From: Odobenus rosmarus divergens
Lineage: Eukaryota; Chordata; Mammalia; Carnivora; Odobenidae
Length of the DNA stretch: 64,000 nucleotides
Direction of reading: 5' to 3'
NCBI RefSeq assembly: GCF_000321225.1
Contig: NW_004450402.1
Span: forward strand, 1,050,043-1,114,042
Each line of letters opens with the position of its first letter. Positions within the stretch are counted from its first letter, which is position 1. The notes below the pieces were generated by a model that was given only the letters and a program-made list of their open reading frames with translations, made no database searches and was not told the origin of the DNA. The position numbers and the translations under genes are program-made. Positions 49,482 through 61,612 of the stretch are shown here, piece after piece.

Positions 49482-50234
49482 ATATTAAACAAAACAAAGG
49501 ACTTTTTTTATATAGTCCTTTAGTCTGTCAGCTACCAATGTCATTAGGAAAACTATTTCTGTAGTTGTTTTCTTCTGTCTCTAACTTCATTTTATTTACC
49601 TGAATCAAATATTTTAAAAGGATTTCTTTTTCAGCAAAGCCATCTAATGTTAAAAATGATTACTTATGGCGCTGCTCTTTTTGACTAACAAGGTTTGACA
49701 CATAGCATATAACAGATTCAAGAATCAAGTACTGAAGGAAAATTTAATAGATTACTGAATACAGTATCATCTTAAATATGTTACAGTAATTTACAAAAGA
49801 CATAGGTCATTAGGTTTGGCCAACTTAAATTTCCTCTATTTACAAATTAAATGTAAAATTACATCTAATAAAATTAGCTTTTCTTTTAGATTCTTCATTT
49901 AAAAATACCATTAACTGCTTGAGAAGTTTATAAAAGTCGTTAATCTTATAAAATCTTATAAAATACACTTCGGGGACATTTCGTTACCCCCATCATTCTC
50001 TTTTGCCAGTTCTATAGATGAGCCTTCCTGTGACCAACTGTCATATCCAAAAAGATGTCTCCTGAAGCCACTGAGCATTCTACATATATTATCTCGGTAA
50101 ATCTCATCAGAGGATCCCAGTTATTAGAATTTTCTTTCTATTCAATTTCTTCTTAAACCAAAGACTCTTTCAAATATATTATGTCTTCTCCAAACACTCA
50201 AAAGTTTAGAAATATCATGAATATATGTGTTTTT
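49482..50234. other. AT-rich non-coding stretch, nothing recognised
   Basis: No repeat or exon is recognised. Confidence 0.3.
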
Positions 50235-50330
50235 TATGAGTAGGTAAAAAAACTGGAGCTCAGAGTCTGTGAAACCTCCTATCTCTGTAAGAATTCAAGC
50301 AAAGACTGGTTAACATGGGCTCTGGAAGCT
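50235..50330 (-). repeat. MIR fragment, - strand
   Basis: GAGTAGGTAAAAAAACTGGA, GCTCAGAGTCTGTG and AGAATTCAAGCAAAGACTGG follow the reverse-complement MIR core. Confidence 0.6.
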
Positions 50331-51593
50331 GTGATAGGATTTCCTCAGGTGAAGTGGCAAAGCTCTACAGTTCTAGGTAACTCTAATCTTCTTCCATCTA
50401 TAGGTAACAGTGATATGCCCTAACAGAGGCTATTCCAGAACTTAAGAATGTGTCAATCAAAATGGAGAACTGACCAATCATAAATATAAAAAAAGAATCA
50501 CTGAGGCAATTTGACAATGCCCCCCTGAGAACTACCAAGAAAAAGGGGACAAACACAAGCAGACCATTCTGCTACAACACATCTTCTATAAGACCAAGTA
50601 GCTCTTATATGATTGGCAAATATAGGAGTAATGTTAATATACAAATATACAAATATACAATATACAAATACATTGCTTTATAAATGTTTTTTCTAGGCAT
50701 GTAGAGCTGGAATCATGAGAGTAGAATGATAATGATTCCCTGTACAGAGGTCACCTTCCCAGTAAGGTGTAGTCCCAGCCTTGCTCTGGGTTGTGGAAGG
50801 TTGCACTTACCACTGTGCCTGGCTAAAAAGCAGTGACAATGACCCTGAGTTATGCTTCCATATGCATTGCCTGAGGCCCACAAGTCAGCATTTACACTCA
50901 GTGTCTTTGGGCATTTATAGTACTTGTCATGGTACAAATTCCAACTATTGTAAGCTCTCTCCCCTGGTTATCCAAGCAAATTCTCAAGGTACCAATTATT
51001 ATTTTTGTTAGTGTGCTGGATATACAGTTACACAGGTTTTAGGTGGTTTGTCCCAACTCCCTTTTCTCCATAAGCCCTGTGATTTTTGGTACACAGTTTT
51101 ACAGAATACAGAGTCTTTCAAGAATCCAAGTATCATATTATAACAGAAACACCTGTCAATGTTACCATCTGCAGAGAAACTGAAAGGTATCAGACACTGG
51201 TGTTATTTGAATTATATAACTAAGTCTTCTTACTTTGATTTCCTTTGCTTGAAGCAACTTCTGATAATTACAGGTCAGTCCAATGCAAATATCCAATCCA
51301 CTTGTTATCTTTCTCATGGGAAATTATAAATGTGCATTTTTATCACATATGTCAATCTTTTGTGAATTTGGTTAACATATATCAGAAAACAACAATTTAG
51401 TCAAGTTTTAGACACAAATGAGATTAAGTTTCTGAAGACCAGATTCTGAACTCAAAGAAACTAAAGAGAGATTATTACCACCCAGTTAGGTCTTGACCTA
51501 GCACTCATCTAGCCTCATTCAAGATTGATACGCCATTCAAGATTGATATTGCTGTGCAATCTTTTTAATTGTCTAATTTCTGTATTGCAACAC
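50331..51593. other. Non-coding intronic stretch with a small tandem repeat
   Basis: A (AATATACA)n-like tandem tract lies at 50637-50670. I recognise no exon or repeat family in the rest. Confidence 0.35.
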
Positions 51594-51609
51594 AAGAGAA
51601 ACTAATCTT

Positions 51610-51769
51610 TTTTTTAAAGATTTTATTTATTTATTTGAGAAAGACAGAATGAGAGAGAGAGAGAGCATGAGAGGGGGGAGGGCCAGAGGGAGGGACTTGA
51701 TCCTGGGACTCCAGGATCATGACCTGAGCCGAAGGCAGCCGCTTAACGAACTGAGCCACCCAGGCACCC
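51610..51769 (-). repeat. Can-SINE with internal deletion, - strand
   Basis: T-rich end, TTTTATTTATTTATTTGAG, GA-rich body and TGAGCCACCCAGGCACCC head. The segment normally carrying GAAGCAGGCTC...GGAGCCCGATG is missing, so it is about 40 bp short. AAGAGAAACTAATCTT (51594-51609) and AAGAGAGACTAATCTT (51770-51785) are the target duplication with one change. Confidence 0.95.
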
Positions 51770-51785
51770 AAGAGAGACTAATCTT

Positions 51786-51945
51786 GATTCAAACTCCCAA
51801 CTCTAGATAAATCAGTTAACCTATCTAAGCCTAATTTTCTGCATTAAATTATATTTACATACCCACTGCATAGGGTTGCTGTGAATGTTTCATAAGCCTA
51901 GCGCAGTGCTTGAAATAAAGAAGTGCTTGATAAAGTATATGCATT
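51786..51945 (+). repeat. MIR fragment, + strand
   Basis: Contains ATCAGTTAACCTATCTAAGC, CTAATTTTCTGCATTAAAT, TAGGGTTGCTGTGAATGTTT and GCGCAGTGCTTGAAATAAAG in MIR order. Confidence 0.75.
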
Positions 51946-52594
51946 ATTGTTATAACTCATGGTAAGTAATACATCCCATTTGTGCTAGTCCTTTTCCACT
52001 GTTATGCTTCTAAGTTCAATTTTTACTTTAAAAAGTAAAAGGGGGAAAGAAGGGGAGAGGCAAAGAAGAATGCATTGGGATGCAGAAGTATGTGGTTTTG
52101 AGGTCTGGGACCTATCTAGTTCAGCTTTATATTTCCAACCCCTAGCATATATAACACAAACACACACACATAAAAAAATATTTCTATAGTATTGCTTAAA
52201 AAGAAAGCAGTATAAATGTCTATGTACATTGTAGCTTCAGATAGATGTGGTTCTTAGCGGTTCCAAAGCACCTCCTGGGGCTATCTTATTGGTAGAAAGC
52301 TTTATAACTATCTCACCCAAAATTGCATTTTCAAGTCAATTAAAGGCCATACATCCTCTGTTTCGGGGGTGGGTGGGAATCACTTTTCCTCAAGAATCTA
52401 CTCTCAGGCTCATACATTTTAGCTAGGAAATTCTTCCTATGTCTTCTCCATATCTAATCTTCATTGCCTTCATTACTCAGAGAGAGCAAATATGACCACA
52501 TTCTAAAATTATGATGAAAAGCTTACTCAAGTCCTGAAGAAAACTTAAGATGTATTTTAATCTTTATCCTCTTCTGACCCCAAAATCTACAATG

Positions 52595-52775
52595 TAGTAT
52601 TTTAAAAAGGACTCTGAATTAGTGGAATAATCTTGACTTTAATGCTAATAAATTGTCTGAGTTGGAAAAACCATCAGACATCTCTGAGCCTATTTTCTCT
52701 GAGTAAAATGGGACAAATAATGTCAGTCATGCCTACTACTTCATGGTGTAGTAAAGAACCACTAAGAAAAATTTA
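52595..52775 (+). repeat. MIR fragment, + strand
   Basis: TCTTGACTTTAATGCTAATA, CATCTCTGAGCCTATTTTCT, GAGTAAAATGGGACAAATAA and GCCTACTACTTCATGGTGTA are diverged MIR landmarks in order. Confidence 0.7.
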
Positions 52776-54559
52776 ATCAATTATGATGGGTTCGATAAAT
52801 GAAAGAGTGTATCACTTACTAAAATTGCAATGATTTTTAAATGGGAAATTCAATAAAAAATTCCAAGCTAATAAAAACAGTAGAAACAATTAACATGTAA
52901 TTCAAAATGTCGGTATTAAATGAAGCATAAAGTCTGTTTTCCCGTCATACTTTTAAAAGTTTAAATGTTTCAGGGAAATTGGGTTGTCTACTGAGGGCTC
53001 AAAATTAGAGGCAGAACAGGTCATCTAAACCATTCACTCACCAATGACACTTCCTGAATGCAATTGCAACCCGAAAGTTCATTCATTTAGCCATATCAAT
53101 CATTGCTTAATCCATAGTTGCTGCATCCCTTTCTGCTATGCACTCACATTTTGCTCTGGTTGTCGGCTAAATGCAAGCATTTAGGTATGTATTCCATCTG
53201 TATTACCATCTTTCTCTCCACTGGGATATTTCCTCAATTAAACACACTTAAGAAGAAAGTATTGTCTAAAGTTTCACCATTCTCACTTCCTTACCATTCC
53301 TAGATATATGATGCTCGGACATGGTGATTTGTCAATTTTAATAGTTTGTAGCCTTTGAAGAACCTACAGCCTTAGGAATTATCCTTTCAATTCCTAATTT
53401 TTCAGTTTCTTCCCAGAAAGACTTCATTTCTGTAACATCTAGTGTTTATCATTTTTTTTTTAATTTTAAAAGAGGAAAGAGAAAGAACATGTAAATTAAG
53501 TACTAACTATTATTTAATCTCTATGGCTATTCTTTGGTGCAATAGCTAGTCATACATATTATTATTTCAGTCCTATTTGGTGACAAGATAGTAACAATTA
53601 GATTGTCAGACTATGCTTTAACAGAAAATTAGATTGGATTTTTAAATTTTTAATCTACGAATTCCTCTGTGTGGTTTAGTGTGAAGGTGAAGATAATTTT
53701 CATTTCTATTCAGAGTTTGCTGCTACATAGCTTTCATACTGTCCCTTTGTGCTTCTTAACCTACTTGCCTTCTGATCTTCACTCCCTCTGGTACTGTGAT
53801 GGAGTACCTTATATGAGCATTCAGTCTAAGTGTTCTTCAAACATCTTCCACTTTGCAGCAATCAAAACACCAACTAAAAGGCTTTACTTACTACACTTTG
53901 AGTAGAAACTCCGGCTGTAAAATTATCTTGTACTTATCAGACAGTAATTAGTTCTGGAATTGTCTTATGAATACATACCTATATATTTTATATTATCAGG
54001 CATACATGGATTCCCTACTGGAAATCATGCACGATAATAATAAGCCTTTCAAAGCAATACATGGGCACTTTGTATCAGATACAATCAGAATGCCTAAAAC
54101 CACAGAATATTTACAAAGACATAAGTGCATGTACGAAAGGAAATAATTGAGTCTAGAAGTTTATCAACCTAATTTTGTTATGATGAGAAAATTGGTTGAA
54201 TTGCAAAATGTAAGCTTATCGGAAAGAGAAAAATTGATGAGTGGTGCTTTCAAGGGTTCCTCTTCCCAGCAATTAGAGATGCAGGAAAAGCATCCCTCAC
54301 CTCCTTTCCAAAAGGAACATTTGCTGTCCTCAAGTATACCATGAGTTTAATGCCTCTGAGAATGTACTTACTCTGTTCACTCGGTTAAGAATGACAATGC
54401 TCAATATTCTATCAAGGGCCAGCTAAAATTACCTAATTTCTGTTATATTTTCTCGTCCTTATACTCCAGATTCATCCACTCAACAGAATTATTTGCTTTC
54501 TTCCATATGGCCTCATGGCACTTGGTTTACACATGGTATGGCTAAGTAACGACTTATAT
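52776..54559. other. Non-coding intronic stretch, nothing recognised
   Basis: No exon or confident repeat family is recognised. Confidence 0.3.
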
Positions 54560-54695
54560 ATTTTGCATATATATGCCTGTCTTTCTGAATAGAGTGTCAA
54601 CTCTTAGAAAGATGAAATTATTTTAGCCATTATTGAATCCCCAGTGCTGGTAAGGTCTCATAAATTATCAACATCAACCATTTATCAATAAGTTA
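54560..54695 (+). mobile_element. L2 3' terminus fragment, + strand
   Basis: TGCCTGTCTTTCTGAATAGA, ATTGAATCCCCAGTGCTGGT and GGTCTCATAAATTATCAACA match a diverged L2 3' end. Confidence 0.5.
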
Positions 54696-54749
54696 ACTCA
54701 AATGCATTAATGGTATTTTTAGTTAGCTAGCTAGCTAATTAATTAGTCA

Positions 54750-55085
54750 TATTTATGGACCCTACTCTGAGGTCTAACCCAACATTTACAACAGCTTCTT
54801 GACATCTCCTTGTAGGTGTCTCAGAAGTACCTCAAATTTAATATGTACAAAAACAAATTAATTGACTTCCAAAACCTAACATGAACTCTAATATTTTCTG
54901 CCCCAGTGAATGTTACCATCCATCCACTTGTGCAAGCCAGAAACCTAGAAGTCACCCTTGACACCTCCTCCTTTACTCTCTTTTCCCATTCCATTTCCAT
55001 TCCTCTTGATTTTGCCTACTACACCCACTTTTTGCCATTTCAACCATTCCATGCTAATCCAAAACACCAGCACCAAAAGTGGGCT
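54750..55085 (+). mobile_element. L2 internal fragment, + strand
   Basis: CTTGACATCTCCTTGTAGGT, CTCAGAAGTACCTCAAATTT, TTACCATCCATCCACTTGTG, CAAGCCAGAAACCTAGAAGT and CACCCTTGACACCTCCTCCT are L2 landmarks. It is internal sequence lying after a 3' terminus, so it is a separate copy from the fragment at 54560. Confidence 0.75.
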
Positions 55086-56090
55086 TAAGAGAAGTAAGCT
55101 AGCTAAAGGCAATAATTAAAAAGTAAAATATGACTAGGTTTGTAGGGTTTGGCTGATGAAAAAAAAATTAAAAATTAAAAAGATAAGATGTCAATCACAA
55201 GAATCCCTACCTATTAGAATTAATGAGGCTGGCTTCCAAAAGTGTATCCCTTATGATAGCCCTTCCCAAAGAATGTCTTTAGAAGGATAGCCATGCAATT
55301 GAGTTTATTTGACCTATCAACAAACACTGAACACTATCCGTGTACTGGACTGTTGTTTAGAAGGAAAGAAGGATTCTTATATGTATCATGGCAAAAGAGG
55401 TTTTGTGGAATCAAAAGGAAAATTGAGACTAGCATTTCTGAGTTTTTTTCTCTAAGTTTTCTTTGATATTATTAAATTCTCCTATCTGTATAAACTGTAG
55501 CCACATTTTTCTTTCTTAGCTGGAGGTTCTAGGATGGGTAATCTCTGTCTTGTAGCTCACTATCCAATAGGGAAGAGAGAAATATAAAGTATTCGCTAAA
55601 ACACAGTATGATAGTCTTATGTATGGGCAATACTTAAAGACCAAAAAGACCAAAAATAGTTAAAGGCCAAAAAGATGGGGAAAAAAAAAAAAAGCCTTCT
55701 CTCTTCCCTCCATTTCCTATAAAGTCTATGCAAAACAGACATTTGAAGAATTGCAAAGGGCCATTCAAAATATCAGGGCTTTCCCTTGTTATAAGCTAGG
55801 CTAGGTAAAATAAATAAGCTATCACCAGCACACTCAAAATTTCCAAAGCCAAATTTATATTTAATGTTGAATGTGTTCATTGGCCCAAAGAACGTAGAGC
55901 TCTGGCAGGAGTTGCAAGGAAAAAAACAGAATGTTTGACTATTAGAAAGCAAATAGATAATTCCTAAGAAAAGAAGGCAAGGGTAGAGTATTAACAGCAA
56001 GAGAACAATATGGAAAAAGGCATGGGGTTTTAAAACAACTGATGTTTGAGGACCCAGTGGAAAGTGTGGTGTAGTTAGAACTAAAGACAA

Positions 56091-56320
56091 TCGGAGGGGG
56101 AGACAAACCATGAGAGACTATGGACTCTGAGAAGCAAACTGAGGGTTCTAGAGGGGAGGGGGGTGGGGGATGGGTTAGCCTGGTGATGGGTATTATAGGG
56201 GGCACGTACTGAATGGAGCACTGGGTGTTATACGCAAACAATGAATCATGGAACACTACATCAAAAACTAATGACATAATGTATGGTGATTAACATAACA
56301 ATAAAAAATTTTTAAAAAAA
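56091..56320 (+). mobile_element. 5'-truncated carnivore L1 3' end, + strand
   Basis: About 230 bp of the carnivore L1 3' UTR: CCATGAGAGACTATGGACTC, GGGTTAGCCTGGTGATGGGT, GGAGCACTGGGTGTTATACG, ATGAATCATGGAACACTACA and CATAACAATAAAAAATTTTT. The tail is short. AGAACTAAAGACAA (56077-56090) and AGAACTAGAGACAA (56321-56334) are the target duplication. There is no coding sequence. Confidence 0.93.
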
Positions 56321-56878
56321 AGAACTAGAGACAAATGGCTCTATGGATTGAAGTGAGTGATAAGAGATGGGATTGGACTAGCTCAGTAGGTCGAGTCCAG
56401 ATTGTAAAGCTTTATATGGCATATAAGAAAGTCTTAATTTCATCTTGTAATCAAAGAGCTAAAAGAGGACTTTAAGAAGATTTTGTTTTAGTAAGATTAC
56501 CATGGTAGCACTGTAGAATTCAGACTGGAAGGGAAAGGACTAGTAACAGAAAATTCCAAGAAAAATCCTGAAAAGGTGTTTTGTAAAACTGTATTGTGTT
56601 GGATTGAGTGATGGTAGATGTAAGAAAGAACTATGAAGTAAAATTGACAGAATTTGGTGACTGATATGAGAAATATAAAAGCTTAGTAACTCTGTGATTT
56701 GTAGCTTAATGGTGGATGGTGATGTCCTTAACTGGGATAAAGAATACAAGAACAGGAATAGACTTTAGAGGTGGTGGTAATGGGAAATCATGATGCTTCA
56801 ATTTGGTACCTGTAGTATTTGAAGAAACTGAAGTATATTCAAGAAGCAAATAGATGGAAAGCATATAAAGATCTCAAG

Positions 56879-57075
56879 GGGCTCCTGGGTGGCTCAGTCG
56901 TTAAGCGTCTGCATTCGGCTCAGGTCATGATCCCAGAGTCCTGGGATGGAGCCCTGCATCAGGATCCTTGCTCCAAGGGAAGCCTACTTCTCCCTCTCCC
57001 ACTCCCCCTGCTTGTGTTCCCTCTCTCACTGTGTCTCTCTCTGTCAAAAAAATAAATAAAATCTTTAAAAAAAAA
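56879..57075 (+). repeat. Can-SINE, younger sub-type, + strand
   Basis: Head GGCTCCTGGGTGGCTCAGTCG, 'CCCCCTGCTTGTGTTCC' body, AAATAAATAAAATC plus A10 tail. ATCTCAAG flanks it at 56871-56878 and 57076-57083. Confidence 0.95.
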
Positions 57076-57987
57076 ATCTCAAGACTGAAAACATAAATTT
57101 GAGAGGCATCAACACATTGAAGGTAGGTGAAAGCACTGAATAAATGAGATTATATTGACATATATTCATAGTTAGAAATGAAACATAAAGGACCAAAACC
57201 TGTAGAACTTCAACAGGTAAGGAGAAGGCTCCGAGAACACAGCAAAAATGGTTAGAGATCTAGGGAAAAAGTCATAAGGGAGAATTGTCTTAGAAACCAA
57301 GAGTGAAAAAAAATAGAGGATGGGCAAGTAAAAATTGTACATACAAGTCGAATAGTGCTGAAGTCAAGTTTTCACAGTTGGTAATCATGAGTCTGTTAGA
57401 AACTTTAGTGTTTCCATAAAGCACCAGAGGCAGGTTAAATAAAAAATGGATGTCAAGTAGGTCTGACAAGGAATGAGATATAGAGTGCCCTAACTTCAAT
57501 AAGAAACATCCAAGGTTAATAGTGTTTTAGATGAGAGAATTTTTTTATAAACTGGGTTAATCTCCATTTCCCAATTCCAAAATAGCTGAAGTAGCATCTG
57601 GATGATCTTCAGCAAAACCAGAAATGCATGAATCCTGCCTTGATCCAACCACTTATTTTTCCCATTGAATCCCCAAAGGAGATTTAGGTACCAGAGCAGC
57701 GAAACAATTTAACATTTTTCTTATAAGCTAAGATTTCAGTCTCAGAATTTTAGAATTTTAGCATGCCAAAGGAACCCTATAGAGAACTTACTCTGTATAA
57801 TATCTGGTCTGCTGATACAGCCTCATAATGAAGCAACCCATATGGTCAGCTCAGTCTTCCTTATCTCTCCCCTACTTCCAGCACTCAGAGTTTGATACAC
57901 CGAATGATCACACATCACCACAACACAGTGTATTCTGATTCAAAACATGACAGGAAAGAGCAACGTCCATTAGAGGAGCAACCTAGA

Positions 57988-58189
57988 GGGGCGCCTGGGT
58001 GGCTCAGTTGTTAAGCATCTGCCTTCAGCTCAGGTCATGATCCCAGGGCCCTGGGATCAAGCTCCACATCAGGCTCCCTGCTTGGCGGGAAGCCTGCTTC
58101 TCCCTCTCCCACTCCCCCTGCTTGTGTTCCCTCTCTCGCTGTGTCTCTCTCCGTCAAATAAATAAATAAAATCTTTAAAAAATAAAAAA
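57988..58189 (+). repeat. Can-SINE, younger sub-type, + strand
   Basis: Intact head GGGGCGCCTGGGTGGCTCAG, 'CTTGGCGGGAAGCCTGCTTC' body, CCGTCAAATAAATAAATAAA tail. AGGAGCAACCT before it and AGGAACAACCT after it are a one-mismatch target duplication. Confidence 0.95.
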
Positions 58190-59156
58190 AAAGGAACAAC
58201 CTGGCTATCAGAGAGTACATGAAAATGTCACTTATTAACAAAGTATCTAATAAGATATTTTAAATTTCAACTAATCCAGATCACCACTCCTCCTCCTTTA
58301 GATGGAATAAAAAAAAAAAAGGTGGGCTTCCTCATTGAGAAGGAGTCAATTATTATCTACTGACTAAACTTTAGAAACACTATTTTTTACCTATCGCTTT
58401 GTTATCCTCATGTTAGGTGACCACATCTAGTTTGAAATGTTTAGAGTTGCTACTTCTAAGCAAAAGTCATTACTGACATTCAAGAACTCAACTTAGGAAA
58501 GCTATAAAATTATTCAGGGATGTTTTAAACCTAAATTAAAACATTTGCTGGTACATGTTCTTTACAAGTAAGAAACAGTATCTCATGTCTCTAGAAATTG
58601 AATGAAATTCACTTTGATTTCATGATAGTAATATATACCCATCTATATTACCAAATTCTGTGCATTTATTCATATTATTTCTAAAATAAAAATTCTAAGT
58701 AGAAGTTACACATTCCTACATCTAAATTTGAAGTAAATCTTTTTACAGTGAAAGTGGACAAGTTAATTTATTTAATTTTGTAACAAAAGATAGAACAGCA
58801 ATTTGCCTTTGGCTACATCTCTATTCAAATGGGTAGGCACTTTGGTCAGTCCTGAATTATAAAAGAAATGGTGGTATCATTAAAATAATTTCAAATAGGT
58901 AATCCAGAGGTTATTTTAAATAAAATATTAAGAGTATAATTCATGAACATCAAAGTAGAAAGAAGCCAGAAAGCTGAACGATGTCCCCTACTTTCTTATT
59001 TCTCAACCAATCTTTTTTCTCTTCTCAAAGCCTTCACTTAAAGACTCTCTCCCCAGGACCTAGAATATGAGCTGGTTGTTTCCTCCTATATGGATCTATA
59101 TTTGTCGCTCTCTTACTTATGATCCACAAGTCATAGTTTGTCAGTCCCTCTTCTAG
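58190..59156. other. Non-coding intronic stretch, nothing recognised
   Basis: No exon or confident repeat is recognised. Confidence 0.3.
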
Positions 59157-59509
59157 AGTACTGCTGTCCAGAACAAAGATGATGTAAACCACACATGTAA
59201 TATGACATTTTCTATTAGCCACATTAAAAAGTTAAAATTAACAGGTGAAATTAGATTTATTAATATATTTTATTTAACCTAATGTGTCCAAAATGCTAGC
59301 ATTTCAATGTCGTTAATAAAATAATTGAGAAATTTTACATTCTTTTTCAATACTACATCTTGGAAACCCAGTATGCATTTTATACTTAAAGGACCTCCCA
59401 GTTTAGACATTTCAACTAGAATGACAGAAACTTTCAATTTAGACTAGATAGGTTTCAAGGGCTTAAATAGCCACCACTGACTAGTGGCCATCATACAGAC
59501 CTACGTGGC
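59157..59509. mobile_element. Non-autonomous hAT-type DNA transposon
   Basis: Begins GTACTGCTGTCCAGAAC and ends near TAGTGGCCATCATACAGAC, diverged inverted termini of a widespread mammalian family. Between them are TATTAGCCACATTAAAAAG, ACAGGTGAAATTAGATTTAT, TATATTTTATTTAACCTAAT and GCTTAAATAGCCACCACTGA. The flanks share TCTAGA, part of a possible 8-bp target duplication. The exact family name is not recalled. Confidence 0.65.
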
Positions 59510-59953
59510 TCTAGACCATGAAAGAGATGATGAGAATCACCAGTCTCCTGTCATGCCCAGAGTCCTTATGATTTTCAGTTGCAGCATTTTCTTAAAGACA
59601 GCCTGAGAATCTGTTGTTACTGGCAACACAAACAGCCTAACCTGAAGTGTGAATAAATAAATGAATGAATGAACAATGGAACAAATGCTAACATGCTAAG
59701 TGCCTAAATCATCCCCTCCTATATATATATATATTTTACTCACCTTGGTATTTTTATTATTAGTTAGATTGCAATTTTTTTGAGAAAGGGGGTTTGTCCT
59801 GAATATGTTTGTGTTTCAGTAGCTCTCCTACACTCTTTTTCTTCTTTCATCCCACAGATATGTTTATAACTGTTTTTTGAGTAAGCATTGAACGTGATAG
59901 TAATTATATTTACCATCTCCTCACAAAAATGTGTTGCTTTAAAATAAATTTTG

Positions 59954-60165
59954 GGGGCACCTGGGTGGCTCAGTAGGTTAAGTGTCTGCCTTTGGCTCAG
60001 GTCATGATTTCAGGTCCTGGGATTGAGCCCCAAGGCGGGCTCCCTGCTCAGCGGGGAGTCTGCTTCTCCCTCTCCCTCTGCCCTTCTCTCTTGCTCCTGC
60101 TCTCTCTCTCTTTCTCTCTCTCTCTCAATAAATAAAATCGTTAAAGATAAAATAAAATAAAATAG
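59954..60165 (+). repeat. Can-SINE, + strand, with AAAAT-type tail
   Basis: Head GGGGCACCTGGGTGGCTCAG, body, long (CT)n zone at 60100-60126, then AATAAATAAAATCG and an AAAATAAAATAAAATAGAAT tail. Confidence 0.94.
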
Positions 60166-61424
60166 AATATCTAGCCCTAACACAGAACTGTATTAAGTAC
60201 TAGTTAACTAAACAATAGAGATGAAGTAAATCAGGGATTCTGTAAATTAGCCAAAAAGTACTGATATGTAAACAAGTTAGTCCAGTAAAGGAGGATGGAA
60301 GGAATCAGAGAGACAGTCTTTCTTGGGCCAAGTCCTGAAAACTGGGGCATGTGTTTCTTAGGCAGCTCAGCTACGAATAATATGGCCAAGTTACTATTTA
60401 AACAACAATTTATAATCAAGAGAACCAGTAAGAAAGTTTTTATTAAAAAGATAGCTATATGTTGAATATTTAAAATCTTTTTAGGTCATCTGAAGAAATT
60501 TAGGCATCTGCGTATTTTAGTTTTATTTCAAAAAAAATTATCCAAAAAAACCCCACAATTATCCCAATCAATACCTTTCAATTTACAATATGCCTTTACC
60601 ACAGGGATAGAAAAATGAAAAACTATTGTCCCCATAAAATTTGGATATCTATCACAGCATAGACAATCCTTTTACTGCTAGACAAAGAAAGTTTGAATGG
60701 TTTTGCTGACTCAAGCTCAAAACATGCTCTAAGAATGGAATATCTTATAATTTACAATTCTGAATGAACCCTTTATAAATGCAGAATATTTCAAAATCTA
60801 TCAAGAACAGAGCATGTTTGTTAAAGAAATGGCACCTTTGATGTCTTGAATCTGGCTGACCTTTCCTTTTTTTGGTTTGTTCAAGATAAATGGCTGCAGA
60901 GAATGACTAAGTGTTGGGGAGAAAAAAGAAGCTGAGAACCTTCAGAATGCTGAGGCACTTACAATAGTAGATCATTTCCTTTCATTGCAGGAACCCCTGC
61001 CAACGTCTGATCATTCTGATGATTAGTTCAAACAAATCATGAATGATTCATTAAGTCAGTCTCTAGTTTATTATAAGGTCTAAGCTGCATACACCTGGAA
61101 TATTAAGATAGGTAAGACACCATTGTGTTTCATTTAAAATAATTATTTTGCCAAAAAAAAAAGGAAATGAATACCTCTCTGTCTTTGTGTATTCTTACCA
61201 CATAAACTTCAGTAGAAAATAAGTTATAAATTCTCATAGAGCATTCACAATTACTAATTCAAAATTTATTCACTTGTCTCACTTGATCTTCCAAAATATA
61301 TGTTGTGGTGGTCGTTACGGATTTTTATCAGGTAAAACTGACTCTTATGCAACTTAGAATAGGAAAATTAAGGTGCTAAAAATCTATGCTAATTCAAATA
61401 GTTCCTGGCCTATCCTGGACTGTT
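60166..61424. other. Non-coding intronic stretch, nothing recognised
   Basis: No exon or confident repeat is recognised. Confidence 0.3.
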
Positions 61425-61612
61425 ACAGTAATATAAACCATGTCTTAAGATTTACTATATGCTAAAGTATCCCCATAGCATATACTGTCATTTAACCTAA
61501 AATAGAACCTACAAGTTAAATTGTCTATCCTCTTGTTGGGCAAATAAAGAAACTGGAACACAGAACTTTTACCTAACTTGCCCAAGTTACAGTAAGTGGC
61601 AGATGTGGAATT
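61425..61612 (-). repeat. MIR, - strand
   Basis: Reverse MIR landmarks: CATATACTGTCATTTAACCT, GCAAATAAAGAAACTGGAAC, ACCTAACTTGCCCAAGTTAC and AGTAAGTGGCAGATGTGGAA. An L2 abuts it directly. Confidence 0.8.

Larger units (their letters stand above)
55560..57530 (-). mobile_element. Long L2 copy, - strand, interrupted by an L1 and a SINE
   Basis: Reverse L2 landmarks continue on both sides of two insertions: TATCCAATAGGGAAGAGAGA at 55561, GGCATATAAGAAAGTCTTAA at 56418, ATTTGAGAGGCATCAACACA at 57097, and GTCGAATAGTGCTGAAGTCA at 57347. The L1 at 56091-56320 and the SINE at 56879-57075 are later arrivals inside it. Short - strand open frames of 111-112 codons here are repeat-derived. Confidence 0.6.

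Noticed and set aside
55773..56277. Two overlapping - strand frames of 111-112 codons
   Set aside because: They run across the junction of an L2 and a younger L1, so they cannot be one conserved gene.
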